A DNA stretch of 64,000 nucleotides, from NCBI GenBank assembly GCA_003345545.1, contig PRDH01000076.1, positions 1 to 64,000 of the forward strand, given 5' to 3'. This document shows positions 1 to 9,435 of the stretch, piece after piece (positions within the stretch are counted from its first letter, which is position 1; every line of letters begins with the position of its first letter). The notes beneath the pieces were generated by a model, which did not search any database, was not told where the DNA came from, and saw only the letters and a list, made by a program, of their open reading frames with translations. Source of the stretch: Candidatus Thorarchaeota archaeon (lineage in GTDB: Archaea > Asgardarchaeota > Thorarchaeia > Thorarchaeales > Thorarchaeaceae). A program made the position numbers and the translations under genes.

Positions 1-517
1 CGGACTCCGCATACGATTCATCCTCATATTCGTAGAGTACAGACCAGTTTGGAACATACGAGATTGGCTCACGATCTCTGGGCTCTAGCTCAAGGTGCTC
101 TGTTTCAGCCACTGTCTTTCTGAGAGTGTAGGATTTGACACCCTCCCACCAGAGAAACGCATTGAGGTCTCTTGAGAACTCTCCCTGGTATCTCTTGCAG
201 ACTCCAGTGCAGAAGATCTTATCATCACGAATCTCGAGTGTGCATCCACACCATTTGCAGACTGCCTCTTCACCATGAGCATGAATGCGACCATTGAGCA
301 ACTGCACGAAGAGAACTGTATCATCAAGATTGCAGACGCCCCAGTCCTCATCGGTATCAAGTGTCTTGTGCCAGATCTGTCTTTTTGGTGTGGGAGGTTC
401 AGGTACAGAACTAGAAGTGCCACCTAGGTGAGCTTCTTTAAACATCGTATGGCCTGAGGCTGTTTCTTCATTGGATTCTTCGAATTCAGATAACTTCGTC
501 TGCTCTGTCCGCCTCAT
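1..517 (-). CDS. Zinc-finger hypothetical protein, 3' end off the window
   Basis: The minus-strand frame opens with ATG at 517 and stays open to base 1, so the C-terminus lies outside the window. About 172 residues are visible. The first 45 residues are acidic, Ser/Pro-rich and probably disordered. A compact domain follows with a cysteine cluster C-x2-C-x-C, then C-x3-C about ten residues later (encoded near 180-250), which looks like a treble-clef or ribbon zinc site next to a Trp-rich stretch. No family was recognised. It is co-oriented with the gene at 630-1997 but separated by 112 bp. The frame is also open upstream of 517, so the start is the first ATG rather than a proven one. Confidence 0.6.
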   Translation of the reverse strand, partial: MRRTEQTKLSEFEESNEETASGHTMFKEAHLGGTSSSVPEPPTPKRQIWHKTLDTDEDWGVCNLDDTVLFVQLLNGRIHAHGEEAVCKWCGCTLEIRDDKIFCTGVCKRYQGEFSRDLNAFLWWEGVKSYTLRKTVAETEHLELEPRDREPISYVPNWSVLYEYEDESYAES

Positions 518-629
518 GAAATTGCGTATTGAAAGAGGATAGATAAACTCCTTTCATATCCTCACTAAGAAAGGAAACAGGCGTCTTGTTCTAGCGGAGG
601 CGCAATTATCGGATTGGTGTAAGTCCGTT

Positions 630-1997
630 TCAAATCTCGAGTTGAGTTTCCCCTTCCTTTTCTATTTCTTCACGTACTAAAATTCCTTCTTCAATTCTAG
701 GGTTACTACCTGTTTTCAAACCATTCCATGCATTCCGGAATGTGTCTAGGATAATCTCTCGACCGTTTTCTGCTCGTGGCGAACGAAACGCCATCATCAA
801 GAGCCATCCAAAGAATATGAGAGCTGGAACAACTTTCGAGCTATGATAGATGATTTGCCATTCTATACCCAAAGTAATCGGGTGGACTCCAGAACCGAGT
901 CCTGAGAGTACCTGTACAATCGGCAACATGGGTATGCTCATCAATAGAGCTAGCGCGAAGGGTATCCACCGTTTCTTTTCACCCGGTCGGGCCCGGAACC
1001 AAGCCAGCACCAAAAACGGCAGAAGAAAAGTATAGTGATGTTCCCAAACGTCTAGCATTATGAAGAAGTAGGATGTAGAGAACAACCCGGCACATGACCA
1101 CACATCTCGGGAGTACAAGGTAGCGCAAGTCGCCAAACCAAAGAAGATCCCAATAAGCAGGCCAGTAATGACTCTAAAATCGGTTCCAGGCTCCCCGAGT
1201 ACGTAATAGAGTAGCATTTTCAATGAATGGTCCCCAATGTAGGGTGTGACGTAAGTTGCACGGGCAGCATTGAAATCGAGAAAGAATCTGAGAGCCTCCA
1301 AACCTGCCGGCACTGCTACAATCGCTAGCACAGTCACCATGACCGCCACCAGCACTGTCCGGACCCTTCCCGCTGCCAAGAGTACAGGTGCAATAAAGTA
1401 GGGGATTACTTTAGTAAGCGAACCCGCTATCCAGAAGATTGTCATTGTCCCTCTTTCTTTCCGACCGTCAACAAGTGAATGTGTGGTAAGTGCAAAAAAC
1501 ACAAAGACTGCGGCCATAAGGGTCACTTGGCCCACAAAGAGCTCAATGTATATCGGGGAGAACATGAACCAAATACCCATTCCTATGTACCCCTCCCAAT
1601 TTGGTCTATTCAGTGCCTTGGCAAGTGAACGAGTCCGCAAGGCAGCCAGCCACACAAATCCGACGAGCAATGCCACCCAAAGCCAATAGGCAGTAATAGG
1701 GGGTGCCAGATTTACAACGACCCCGAAAGTATATGCAAAGTAGGGGAGGTATCTATAGGGGTACAGGTAGGGGACGGCCAACGGGTCCGGTATGGTATAG
1801 CAGCCAATCCCATTCAGAATATTATGGCCAGCCTGATAATAGGAGAAGAAGTCCGCTGCTTGACCAACTAAGTATCTCGTGTCATAGAAGAGGAAGTTTA
1901 GTGTCCCGGTCCACAGTGAAAACACGAATTGTATTTGGATGGTTATGGCAATCGTCAGAAAGACCAGACTCGTCCATTTCCACAGCCATCCTTTCAT
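630..1997 (-). CDS. GT87/DUF2029-like polytopic membrane protein
   Basis: A 455-residue protein that is hydrophobic through most of its length, with roughly ten predicted membrane helices. The first helix (about 10-30) is followed by a loop with Asp49 in a DFF-x-YY-x-AG context and then a Pro/Tyr-rich PYRYLPY segment. This is the layout of GT87/DUF2029 lipid-linked-sugar mannosyltransferases, where an Asp after the first helix acts catalytically. The C-terminal 50 residues are charged and cytoplasmic. The expected substrate is a polyprenyl-phosphate sugar used for surface glycans; this comes from family knowledge and the acceptor cannot be read from sequence. No sugar-nucleotide genes lie next to it. 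Confidence 0.65.
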   Translation of the reverse strand: MKGWLWKWTSLVFLTIAITIQIQFVFSLWTGTLNFLFYDTRYLVGQAADFFSYYQAGHNILNGIGCYTIPDPLAVPYLYPYRYLPYFAYTFGVVVNLAPPITAYWLWVALLVGFVWLAALRTRSLAKALNRPNWEGYIGMGIWFMFSPIYIELFVGQVTLMAAVFVFFALTTHSLVDGRKERGTMTIFWIAGSLTKVIPYFIAPVLLAAGRVRTVLVAVMVTVLAIVAVPAGLEALRFFLDFNAARATYVTPYIGDHSLKMLLYYVLGEPGTDFRVITGLLIGIFFGLATCATLYSRDVWSCAGLFSTSYFFIMLDVWEHHYTFLLPFLVLAWFRARPGEKKRWIPFALALLMSIPMLPIVQVLSGLGSGVHPITLGIEWQIIYHSSKVVPALIFFGWLLMMAFRSPRAENGREIILDTFRNAWNGLKTGSNPRIEEGILVREEIEKEGETQLEI

Positions 1998-2153
1998 GGG
2001 CGGAGCAGAGCCCTCATTTCTTAAGAGGTTTGCTCACTCCTGAGACAATAATAGCATCCTCTCGAAGTATGTGCCAGATATTTCAGCGTGACCTCAACAG
2101 CCAAGACAAAGGCCTTGGTAGTATAGAAAGGTAAACTCTCTAATCCATAGCCT

Positions 2154-2843
2154 CTAGACAGGGGCTTGAGATCTTGTGCATTCAATGATAGAAAACTGCT
2201 TGCCGCAGTTCTGACAAGTCACTACTCTCTCTTTCTCTGCGCCAAGTCCATAGTAGTATCGTGCCATGCAGTGAGGGCACTGATGACTATGTTCAACAAA
2301 ATCGGTGGGCATTACTGGTTCTCTATCCAGATGAGGAAAGACAGCTGTCTTTGCTCCTATGATCCCAAGCAGAAGTATGTAGATTGGAATCGCAACCAAA
2401 AAAATGATAGCTACTTCTATGGCCGATGGCACCCAATGCCACCCAGGAGGAATTGCGAAAATCAAACCAACAGGGAGGAAGGCTGTATTGAAGAGCATGA
2501 ATATAAGAAATCCATCTCTCATTCCTGTCCCTATATTCTTCTCACAATCAATACCCCAGAATCTCTCTGCAAGCGCTTGATTCATACCTCCTGTAAGCGC
2601 GAATATCATCGCGTAAAAAGCTGCGCCAACCAATGAGGAAGTAAGAACCATGTAAGCTAGATATAAAGAGCCCATGCCTATCAATATCATACCTACTGAA
2701 CCAACGAGTACCACTGCACCCAGAATCAAACCGTGCAGGAAGTACCTTCCAAGCATGCGGATAACCGAAGACGAGTTTGTCGAGTTCTCCACTATCTCCA
2801 ACCAAGAATACACTCTCTCTAGGCAAGACAAGGTAATCGACAC
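2154..2843 (-). CDS. Membrane protein with C-terminal zinc ribbon
   Basis: A 229-residue protein with four or five hydrophobic helices between about residues 30 and 165, then a soluble tail holding C-x2-C (CPHC) and a second C-x2-C (CQNC), a rubredoxin-type zinc ribbon. The frame can start at GTG 2843 or at ATG 2756, which would remove 29 residues; neither has a strong ribosome-binding site. No enzyme motif was seen. Membrane proteins with cytosolic zinc ribbons recur in this window (8963-9382, 44539-46826), so this may be a lineage-specific architecture. Function unknown. Confidence 0.6.
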   Translation of the reverse strand: MSITLSCLERVYSWLEIVENSTNSSSVIRMLGRYFLHGLILGAVVLVGSVGMILIGMGSLYLAYMVLTSSLVGAAFYAMIFALTGGMNQALAERFWGIDCEKNIGTGMRDGFLIFMLFNTAFLPVGLIFAIPPGWHWVPSAIEVAIIFLVAIPIYILLLGIIGAKTAVFPHLDREPVMPTDFVEHSHQCPHCMARYYYGLGAEKERVVTCQNCGKQFSIIECTRSQAPV

Positions 2844-2985
2844 CTGGAACTGCGTGACTAGTATTGTGTTGAGATGAAGTGGCCATTAATGTTCCCGGAC
2901 ACCACGGGATTGCAGGTATCATGCCTTGACCGGAGTGATGAACGAACGATTTATGGCGGATTCGTCGTCTTTCCTTTTTGACGAC

Positions 2986-3822
2986 TTACTTAGGCGGCAA
3001 ATGCAGAACTTTTCCCAGATAGAGACTTGTGGCCACTTGAAAATCCATCCCGAATTCTTCATGAATACGGTTGAGCATCTCATGCCAGATGGGCGCGAGA
3101 GCCCTCGCTCTACGTCGAGCATCCTCTACTGAAATCTCTCGAATCAGCATTGCATCCCTCAGGGCATCAACATGATTCTTGGGAAGCCATGTGAGTTGGC
3201 TGATGTTGTAGATCCTCCATTTGGGTGCGGGCAGAAAAGAGCGATTCAGAGTGTAGAGTAGTTCAACGATCGACTCTAGCGTGTAGACCACTGCATACTG
3301 AGCTGATGCAGAATCACCTCTGTCAGACCACAGATCAATCATTGATGGCACATGCTCTTTCTCAGGGAAGCAGTACCAAGAGATGTAAATCATCGATTTC
3401 GCAATTCGAAGTTGCCACTCTTCCTCTGCCACTGCTAACTTCTCTTTGAGAAGCTCGGAGAGTCCACCATGCCTGTCAAATACAACCATGCCGTTTGACA
3501 AGTCCCACTTCAGGTACTCACCCCAATCTTGTTGTATGTACTCATCTAGAACATGAACCTCAATGTCGGTCTCGAGAGAGAATCGAGCATCAATCTCCCC
3601 AGCAAGCAGCCGAACTGAGGAACGGACAGATGCATCCTCGTGGTCGAGGAATATCATTACATCGACATCCGAGTACTTGTCTGCGAAACCTCTTACGATA
3701 CCTCCAGTAAAGAGGGCGCCGACGACAGACTTGTGTTTGGAAAGCCTCTTGACAATCTCGGCACCAGCATCCTTGAACACACCGATTAGGTTTTCGCCTT
3801 TCATCTCTATCAATTGAAGCAT
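2986..3822 (-). CDS. Nucleotidyltransferase-domain protein
   Basis: A 278-residue protein. Residues 30-60 contain the polymerase-beta-fold signature: a GG pair (40-41) followed about ten residues later by S-D-V-D (51-54). A third acidic position lies near residue 88 in a beta strand. These are the metal-binding carboxylates of minimal nucleotidyltransferases and aminoglycoside-nucleotidyltransferase-like enzymes. The C-terminal two thirds is helical with several Trp and Tyr, like the substrate domain of ANT/LinB-type proteins. It probably transfers a nucleotide to a small molecule or protein; the substrate is not evident. It stands alone, with no HEPN partner, so a MNT-HEPN toxin pair is unlikely. 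Confidence 0.7.
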   Translation of the reverse strand: MLQLIEMKGENLIGVFKDAGAEIVKRLSKHKSVVGALFTGGIVRGFADKYSDVDVMIFLDHEDASVRSSVRLLAGEIDARFSLETDIEVHVLDEYIQQDWGEYLKWDLSNGMVVFDRHGGLSELLKEKLAVAEEEWQLRIAKSMIYISWYCFPEKEHVPSMIDLWSDRGDSASAQYAVVYTLESIVELLYTLNRSFLPAPKWRIYNISQLTWLPKNHVDALRDAMLIREISVEDARRRARALAPIWHEMLNRIHEEFGMDFQVATSLYLGKVLHLPPK

Positions 3823-4154
3823 CTCTGTCGAGTGGATCCAAAAACTTTGAAAAAAGGAGGATTCGTGCTCTCTTAATTGATTTCCTCTCTCCTTACTATC
3901 CGCCTATCTCGTTCCACGAATAGCTCAGAAACCCGTCAGATACTGCATCTGGCCTGAATTCGCAATCTGTGCTGGGATGCATCTAGAGTCATCACGTGGG
4001 TCAGAGGTGAGAAGAATGGGAGAGGTCGGGCTAATTGGCTATTCCAAGCCATTCAGTCCGACCCTTTCGCTTGGTTGTGCATTGAGGCTTGCTTAATTCC
4101 CGGTGCACACATCTCCCAAGCTCACCCATGGAGAGTCCGTTCTGATTCTGCGTC
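3823..4154. other. 332-bp intergenic stretch without a recognised gene
   Basis: Lies between the nucleotidyltransferase start and the glutamate dehydrogenase stop. A polypurine AAAAAAGGAGG tract at about 3850 (polypyrimidine on the coding strand) and an AATTAAG-like element near 3875 could belong to the promoter of the minus-strand nucleotidyltransferase gene. No convincing ORF, tRNA-like fold or terminator hairpin was found in the rest. Confidence 0.4.
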
Positions 4155-5486
4155 TTACGGGAAGATACCCCTCAGTTCGATGACTTTCGCTATCTTCTCG
4201 ACTGCGAGAGCCATTGCAGCAGTTCTCAGGTCCTTTACGTTGTATTTGTCTTTCGATGCACGGACCTCTTCGAATGATCGGCTCATAATCCTCTTCAGCC
4301 TGTCGTTTACTTCCTGCTCATCCCAGAAGAGGCTCTGAGTCCCCTGCACCCATTCGAAGTAGGAGACTGTCACTCCTCCGGCATTCGCCAGAATATCAGG
4401 GATGACCATGATGCCCTTCTCATTCAATACTTCATCAGCATCAGGAGTAGTTGGCCCGTTCGCACCCTCCACAATCAGTGAGGCCTTCACGTTGTCAGCA
4501 TTCTTCTCAGTGATTTGGTTCTCAAGAGCGCATGGTGCAAGAACATCGACGTCGAGCTCAAGGAGCTCCTTATTGGTAATGGTTTCAGCATCTGGGAATC
4601 CTTCCACAGAACGTTTTGGATGCGAGGACGCATATGTCAGGAGCTTTGGTATGTCAAGACCACCAGAATCATAGACTCCTCCGAAAGCATCAGCCACGGC
4701 CACGATTCTGTAGCCGCTCTCATGGGCAATTTTGGCGAAATTGCTGGCGACATTACCAAAACCCTGCACAGCAAGTTTGAGATCCGACTTGTTCTTTCTT
4801 CTTGTTTTAAGAGCCTCGTCCATTACTATGAAAACTCCTCTGCCCGTCGCTTCGACTCTACCCGCACTACCACCGATTTCCAGAGGCTTGCCTGTTACAA
4901 CGCCAAGCTCAGTATGACCGATCATCATAGAGTATGTATCGAGCATCCAAGACATAACTTCAGGGTTTGTGTTCATGTCAGGCGCGGGGATGTCGATTTC
5001 GGGGCCAATTAGACCCATTAAGCTGTATGTGAACCGCCTCGTGACACGCATCAATTCACTCTTGCTCAACTTCCAAGGATCACAGACAACACCTCCCTTT
5101 GCACCACCGTAGGGTAGATTCACTACTGCTGTCTTGAAGGTCATCAACGCAGCTAAAGCCTTTACCTCATCCAAGCTGATTGTCGGCGAGTATCTCACGC
5201 CACCCTTGTATGGACCGCGGTGGTTCGAGTGCTGCACTCTATAACCCTCAAACATTTCCACGCTCCCATCGTCCATCTTGACAGGGAAGTTCGTTATTAC
5301 TGTCTTCTCAGGCTTCTCGATTATCTTCGTAATGTTCGGATCGAGCTTCATAATCTCGGCCGTGTGGCGAAGTTGTGTCAAAACATTCTCCCATGGATTC
5401 TCATGAGGTATCATATGCATCTCCATTTGCCCGCCACCGTCCATGCTCTTAAGAACTTCGCTATACATAGAGCGTGGTCCATTCAA
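4155..5486 (-). CDS. gdhA: Glu/Leu/Phe/Val dehydrogenase (glutamate dehydrogenase)
   Basis: A 443-residue protein matching hexameric glutamate dehydrogenases over its whole length. The substrate domain carries GPYKGG (91-96), Lys118 and the catalytic-lysine motif PYGGAKGG (125-132, Lys130). The Rossmann domain has the dinucleotide motif GFGNVA (242-247). It interconverts glutamate with 2-oxoglutarate and ammonia using NAD(P); cofactor preference is not decided from the motif. The longest frame starts at TTG 5486, but in-frame ATGs at 5468 and further in would give an N-terminus closer to the family. It stands alone and fits amino-acid catabolism or ammonium assimilation. Confidence 0.93.
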   Translation of the reverse strand: MNGPRSMYSEVLKSMDGGGQMEMHMIPHENPWENVLTQLRHTAEIMKLDPNITKIIEKPEKTVITNFPVKMDDGSVEMFEGYRVQHSNHRGPYKGGVRYSPTISLDEVKALAALMTFKTAVVNLPYGGAKGGVVCDPWKLSKSELMRVTRRFTYSLMGLIGPEIDIPAPDMNTNPEVMSWMLDTYSMMIGHTELGVVTGKPLEIGGSAGRVEATGRGVFIVMDEALKTRRKNKSDLKLAVQGFGNVASNFAKIAHESGYRIVAVADAFGGVYDSGGLDIPKLLTYASSHPKRSVEGFPDAETITNKELLELDVDVLAPCALENQITEKNADNVKASLIVEGANGPTTPDADEVLNEKGIMVIPDILANAGGVTVSYFEWVQGTQSLFWDEQEVNDRLKRIMSRSFEEVRASKDKYNVKDLRTAAMALAVEKIAKVIELRGIFP

Positions 5487-5696
5487 CTCTTTCGTTCAGG
5501 ATTCTGCTTGGCTGCTTCTTGCTGATTGCGCCTATGGTTGCTCATCATCTTCGACCTTCAGCAAAGCTCTGCAAGTGAAACGACCTGCTGATGATTGGAG
5601 AGTCCTGAAGCCAGGAAGAAATGGCACGCAATGCAAATGAAAAGAATAGTAGAGGTGATTCGCCGCAGTTGATATTGACCTTATTGGAGGGAAATC

Positions 5697-5906
5697 ATGA
5701 CTGAGAATGCCATTGAATCATTGAGAGAGAGAATGAGAAGGATGTGGATCGCTATTGGATTGCTCTTTGTAATGAATGCAGCTTTATCCTTGATGCTGGC
5801 GAATCTGGTAGCCGAACATTTGGATATCTTCATTGACTTCTTCAACGTCGCATTCGTGCCCCTGGGGTTCTCTTGGTTGGAACAATGTTGGCGTTCGGAC
5901 TCATAA
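5697..5906 (+). CDS. Small membrane protein, apparently frameshifted near its 3' end
   Basis: ATG at 5697 follows a clear GGAGG-type ribosome-binding site. The protein begins with a charged amphipathic stretch and a hydrophobic helix (about 16-37). As read, it ends after 69 residues with a polar, unlikely tail. Shifting frame at the G run 5864-5867 (one missing G) instead gives a second hydrophobic helix, VLLVGTMLAFGLIILILSLE, and a stop at 5927-5929. The intact product would be about 77 residues with two helices. Either the gene is truly disrupted or the homopolymer was under-called. No family recognised. Confidence 0.6.
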   Translation: MTENAIESLRERMRRMWIAIGLLFVMNAALSLMLANLVAEHLDIFIDFFNVAFVPLGFSWLEQCWRSDS

Positions 5907-5971
5907 TCCTCATTCTTTCACTGGAATGAAAAGGAAGAGCCGTGTGACACATCCTAGTGTTCTGCCTAGCT

Positions 5972-6454
5972 TCAGGCGTTTTCTCCCAAGAACATCAGGT
6001 AATCAGTGCCAGGGACATCATAGCCTAGATTGCTCAAAACCATAGCGAGTTGTCCACGATGGTGCGTCGTATGAATCAAATACTGGAGAAAGAAATCTAC
6101 AAGGTCGACTTCGAATGGCGCATCCGTAATATGTGTCACAGCAATCTTTCCTTGAGGTATCTCCTCAATTGCCTGACTCAGTCTTGTATCCAAGACCTCC
6201 CAGCGCTGGAGAAGCTCTTGCCGAGGCAATCTTTTGGCGCGCTCAAAGACTGCGTCGTCCTTCCGATTATCAATATAAAAGAAGCAGGTTTCCAGAGCTA
6301 GTACAATGTGCTGGACAAGATCCTTTGGGCTTCGACCGCCCACTTCCTTCTGAAAGGTTTCAGCATCAACATCTCTGAGAAGTTCTCGCATCTTCCAACC
6401 TGCCCAAAGATGGTAATCAGCGATGTTCTTGAAGACCAAAGGACTCGACCTCAA
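5972..6454 (-). CDS. DinB/YfiT-like four-helix-bundle protein
   Basis: A 160-residue helical protein. It has the DinB-superfamily metal triad: a His around residue 49 (DLVQHI context) and the C-terminal H-x3-H of HTTHHRGQ near residues 128-135. DinB-like proteins are metal-dependent hydrolases or thiol (mycothiol, bacillithiol) transferases of variable specificity. The reaction here is unknown. It is a single gene and the length is typical for the family. Confidence 0.75.
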   Translation of the reverse strand: MRSSPLVFKNIADYHLWAGWKMRELLRDVDAETFQKEVGGRSPKDLVQHIVLALETCFFYIDNRKDDAVFERAKRLPRQELLQRWEVLDTRLSQAIEEIPQGKIAVTHITDAPFEVDLVDFFLQYLIHTTHHRGQLAMVLSNLGYDVPGTDYLMFLGENA

Positions 6455-6553
6455 AAATCCAATATACTTCGTGCCGTATTAGTCTGCCGAGAAATGGACA
6501 TTGGAAACTCGGCCGTCGGTTGATTCCTCTCATTAGGAACATACTTGATGCTG

Positions 6554-7531
6554 CTAACTGGACAACTCATCAAGAAGTCCCAGCATCCACTTATCTAGGG
6601 GTTTCTTCTTCGTCCATGTGTCCTCAAATGGTGTCAATTTGAGCCTGCCGTTCACCTCGCCAACCATGCCTCCTTGTTTTCCGCTCAAGAGACACTCAAT
6701 GGCAAATGCTCCGAGACGAGTGGCCAGAATTCTATCAAAATGGCTAGGGTTTCCTCCCCTCTGAATATAGCCAAGAACTGATACTCTGCACTTCTCTCCA
6801 ATCTTCTCAGATAGTGCTTTTCCAATGGAGTCAGCATTTCCCAACTCATCGCCTTCCGCGACAACCACAAGAACACTCGACTTTGCTCTCTCCTTTGCCC
6901 TAATGACTTTCTCTGCAAGTTCCTCTATGGTTGTCTTGGTCTCCGGCATGAGTATTGCTGACGCACCTGTCGCAACGCCCACGTGAAAAGCGATAAATCC
7001 TGCGCGACGTCCCATCACTTCAACAAGAAAGACACGGCTGAATGCTTCAGCTGTATCTCGAATCTTGTCTAAGGCGTCCAGAGCATTATTGACCGCTGTG
7101 TCAAATCCGATAGTATAGTCAGTTCCGTAGAGGTCGTTATCAATAGTTCCAGGTAGACCAATCAATCTTCCCTGCCAGTGTTCACCGAGTTCAGCGAGAC
7201 CACGCATAGTACCGTCTCCGCCGATGGCGATCAGTGCATCAAGACCATGTTCGGAAAGTATCCTGGCAGCTTTTTCTAGTCCCTCCTCCGTCTTGAAGTC
7301 CTCAGATCTACCAGTCGTAAGGATTGTGCCACCCCTATGCAATATTCGGGAAACGGATCGAGAGTTCAGTTCGTGAATCTGCTCATTGAGAATTCCCTGA
7401 AACCCACCATATATACCATAGATCTCGCAGTGCCGAGAGACTCCAACTCTTGTGACTGCACGAATTGCGGCATTCATTGCGGGGGCATCGCCGCCACTTG
7501 TGAGGACTCCTATTCTCATAGTCACTCGCAT
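6554..7531 (-). CDS. pfkA: ATP-type 6-phosphofructokinase
   Basis: A 325-residue protein of the bacterial PFK-A family. Motifs in order: TSGGDAP (11-17), GGDGT (104-108), PGTIDND (127-133, catalytic Asp131), MGRRAGF (173-179) and QRGGNPS-x2-DR near residue 250. GGDGT together with PGTIDND marks the ATP-dependent class; PPi-dependent enzymes usually have GGDD and PKTIDND. It phosphorylates fructose 6-phosphate in glycolysis. Many archaea use ADP-dependent kinases of another fold, so this points to a bacterial-type upper glycolysis in this lineage. The start may be ATG 7531 or ATG 7519. Confidence 0.93.
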   Translation of the reverse strand: MRVTMRIGVLTSGGDAPAMNAAIRAVTRVGVSRHCEIYGIYGGFQGILNEQIHELNSRSVSRILHRGGTILTTGRSEDFKTEEGLEKAARILSEHGLDALIAIGGDGTMRGLAELGEHWQGRLIGLPGTIDNDLYGTDYTIGFDTAVNNALDALDKIRDTAEAFSRVFLVEVMGRRAGFIAFHVGVATGASAILMPETKTTIEELAEKVIRAKERAKSSVLVVVAEGDELGNADSIGKALSEKIGEKCRVSVLGYIQRGGNPSHFDRILATRLGAFAIECLLSGKQGGMVGEVNGRLKLTPFEDTWTKKKPLDKWMLGLLDELSS

Positions 7532-7712
7532 GACGCTTCAGGTAAATAAGTTCGACCTTAGATAGAGGCCAGATGTTCAAGAACACAGAACCATCTCAGA
7601 CGAGATGTGAGCGTACTGCTGGCAGAGCAGGGCTTATTCGCAATTACTAACAGCAGGCTGGCCAAGAGCCGATTCAATGCATCTCGACAATGAGCAAACG
7701 GGTATTCCCGAA

Positions 7713-8678
7713 TTAGACTAGGTTCATCCTTCTGAGTATGAATAAAAGAGGCAGGGAAATTGCAAAGCTCACTCCCATCACGATTACAAATGCAAAGGGA
7801 TTCTCCTGAAATGGAAGCCCCACATTCATCCCATAAACACTCGCGATTAGTGTAGGCACGCTCACTAGTAATGAGATGGATGTGAGCGTCTTGATAGCTC
7901 TATTCAGATTATGACCGACCATACTATCGTAGGCATTCATTGCGTTGTCTATCAGCTCACGATAGATAGCACTCAATTCTGTCTGCTGTTGAAGGTCGAC
8001 CTCCAGTTCTTCAAGTCGATCGACATCAAGCATCAATTTCCCCAGGACATGTGTCTGCTCAAGCCTCTGAAGGACTTTCATGTTGGACCTTAGAGCAGCT
8101 TCAATAAAAATGGCATCTCGAGATAGCTGGAAGAACCACTCCAATTGCGAGGGATACATTTCACGCATGATGACATCTTCAGTTTCGTTAATAGTTGTCT
8201 CGATGATATCAAGTGTGCTTTCAAATGCGTGGATGATGATTTCCCACCACCTATAGATTATGTCTGCTGCTGTAGTGCTCAGATGGACTTTTTGGCGTAC
8301 TTTGGGTTTTCGCATAGGAATGTCTTCATTTTGAATGATTATGATATCACGGCCGTTCGTGAACACTGCAGTCGGGATTGTTGAATACTGACGATCCTTT
8401 ACTCTCAGGTCCACAGGCACACGTAGCAAAATGATTGTATAGTTGTCTTCTATCTGGAGACGAGAACGTTCATCAAGGTCCTGTACATCCTGAAGATCTT
8501 CAATATCAATGCGGAAGCGCTGGGACAATTTTGCCAAATCCGTGGGTCGAATACCAAGGAGCTCTATGAGGAGGGCTACATCCGGCGCCTCATCAAGGGT
8601 TTCATACTTTACCCCACTCTCCAATGCCATGATGGAGATGCTTCCATTCTCGGGACTTTCGCTGTTCATGCGATCCAC
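7713..8678 (-). CDS. corA: CorA-family divalent metal transporter
   Basis: A 321-residue protein with a large N-terminal cytoplasmic domain rich in charged helices, a long stalk helix, and two C-terminal membrane helices. The family signature YGMN occurs at 282-285, at the end of the first helix. The tail ends in basic residues (RRMNLV). CorA pentamers conduct Mg2+ and sometimes Co2+ or Ni2+ into the cell. The frame begins with GTG 8678, but the GAGGTG upstream of ATG 8669 suggests that the ATG may be the true start. Monocistronic by spacing. Confidence 0.9.
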   Translation of the reverse strand: MDRMNSESPENGSISIMALESGVKYETLDEAPDVALLIELLGIRPTDLAKLSQRFRIDIEDLQDVQDLDERSRLQIEDNYTIILLRVPVDLRVKDRQYSTIPTAVFTNGRDIIIIQNEDIPMRKPKVRQKVHLSTTAADIIYRWWEIIIHAFESTLDIIETTINETEDVIMREMYPSQLEWFFQLSRDAIFIEAALRSNMKVLQRLEQTHVLGKLMLDVDRLEELEVDLQQQTELSAIYRELIDNAMNAYDSMVGHNLNRAIKTLTSISLLVSVPTLIASVYGMNVGLPFQENPFAFVIVMGVSFAISLPLLFILRRMNLV

Positions 8679-8962
8679 CTCGAAATAGCGGATGTGGTTC
8701 GTACATTGATGGTTGCCTGCCTAGAATACAGTCCTCAATAGAGAGAACATGGTATACAGCTGGGCTGTAGGAGTCACAAGGCCTTTGGGGGAAAAACTGC
8801 TCCTCTTATAGGGTTTTGCAATGGTGTGAAAACCCCGACTCAAAGCGAATGGCGACTTCCTACTGGCTCCAGTTCAATTGTGCGACAATTCCTTGGCGTT
8901 CCCAGACAGATTGGCAATACCTATTGGTCATCAAGAAGAGACTCGAGCGGAGGGCCATAATA

Positions 8963-9382
8963 ATGCAGAGTAGTCGCAGGCCCGGTTATGCTGTGGGGAT
9001 ATGTTTCATGTTTTTTTGGGTTTGTGGAGTGTCATGGATAGGAATCATGGCTGTACAATCCGGAGCACCACTCTTCTTTGCCTTTGCTGCATTTGGAATG
9101 GCGGTACTCGGCATAATGGCCATTGTATCATTTGTCAGACAAATACATGCACCTCAGGAATTGCCTCTTGTCACGAGACACACTACGTATTCAGGAGCCT
9201 CCCCTACTGAGTATGTTCTCAGTCAGACACAAGGTCGGAAAATAGTCTACCAAGTTCCATCACGATGTCCGTTCTGTGGAGCTCCGATAAGCAACGAAGA
9301 AGTAGATTGGGTCGGTCCCTTGCAGGCCAAGTGTCCAAGTTGCATGAGTACAATAAACGTCGAGGAGCGAGGTTTCCAGTAG
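8963..9382 (+). CDS. Two-helix membrane protein with zinc ribbon
   Basis: A 139-residue protein from ATG 8963; the open frame reaches back to 8816 but the extension has no protein-like character. Two hydrophobic helices (about 10-31 and 37-58) are followed by a linker and a C-terminal zinc ribbon, CPFCG then CPSC about 20 residues later. Unknown function. The architecture of helices followed by a cytosolic zinc ribbon resembles the protein at 2154-2843. Confidence 0.65.
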   Translation: MQSSRRPGYAVGICFMFFWVCGVSWIGIMAVQSGAPLFFAFAAFGMAVLGIMAIVSFVRQIHAPQELPLVTRHTTYSGASPTEYVLSQTQGRKIVYQVPSRCPFCGAPISNEEVDWVGPLQAKCPSCMSTINVEERGFQ

Positions 9383-9435
9383 GAGTTGTACTGGCATGTC
9401 CAAGATACTGAGAGAGTAGAGCGTATCCACTCCGC

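Noticed and set aside
2986..3822. MNT-HEPN toxin-antitoxin pair
   Set aside because: Only the nucleotidyltransferase is present; it is 278 residues long with no adjacent HEPN gene.
4515..5012. 165-codon plus-strand frame
   Set aside because: Antisense to glutamate dehydrogenase, whose motifs are unequivocal.
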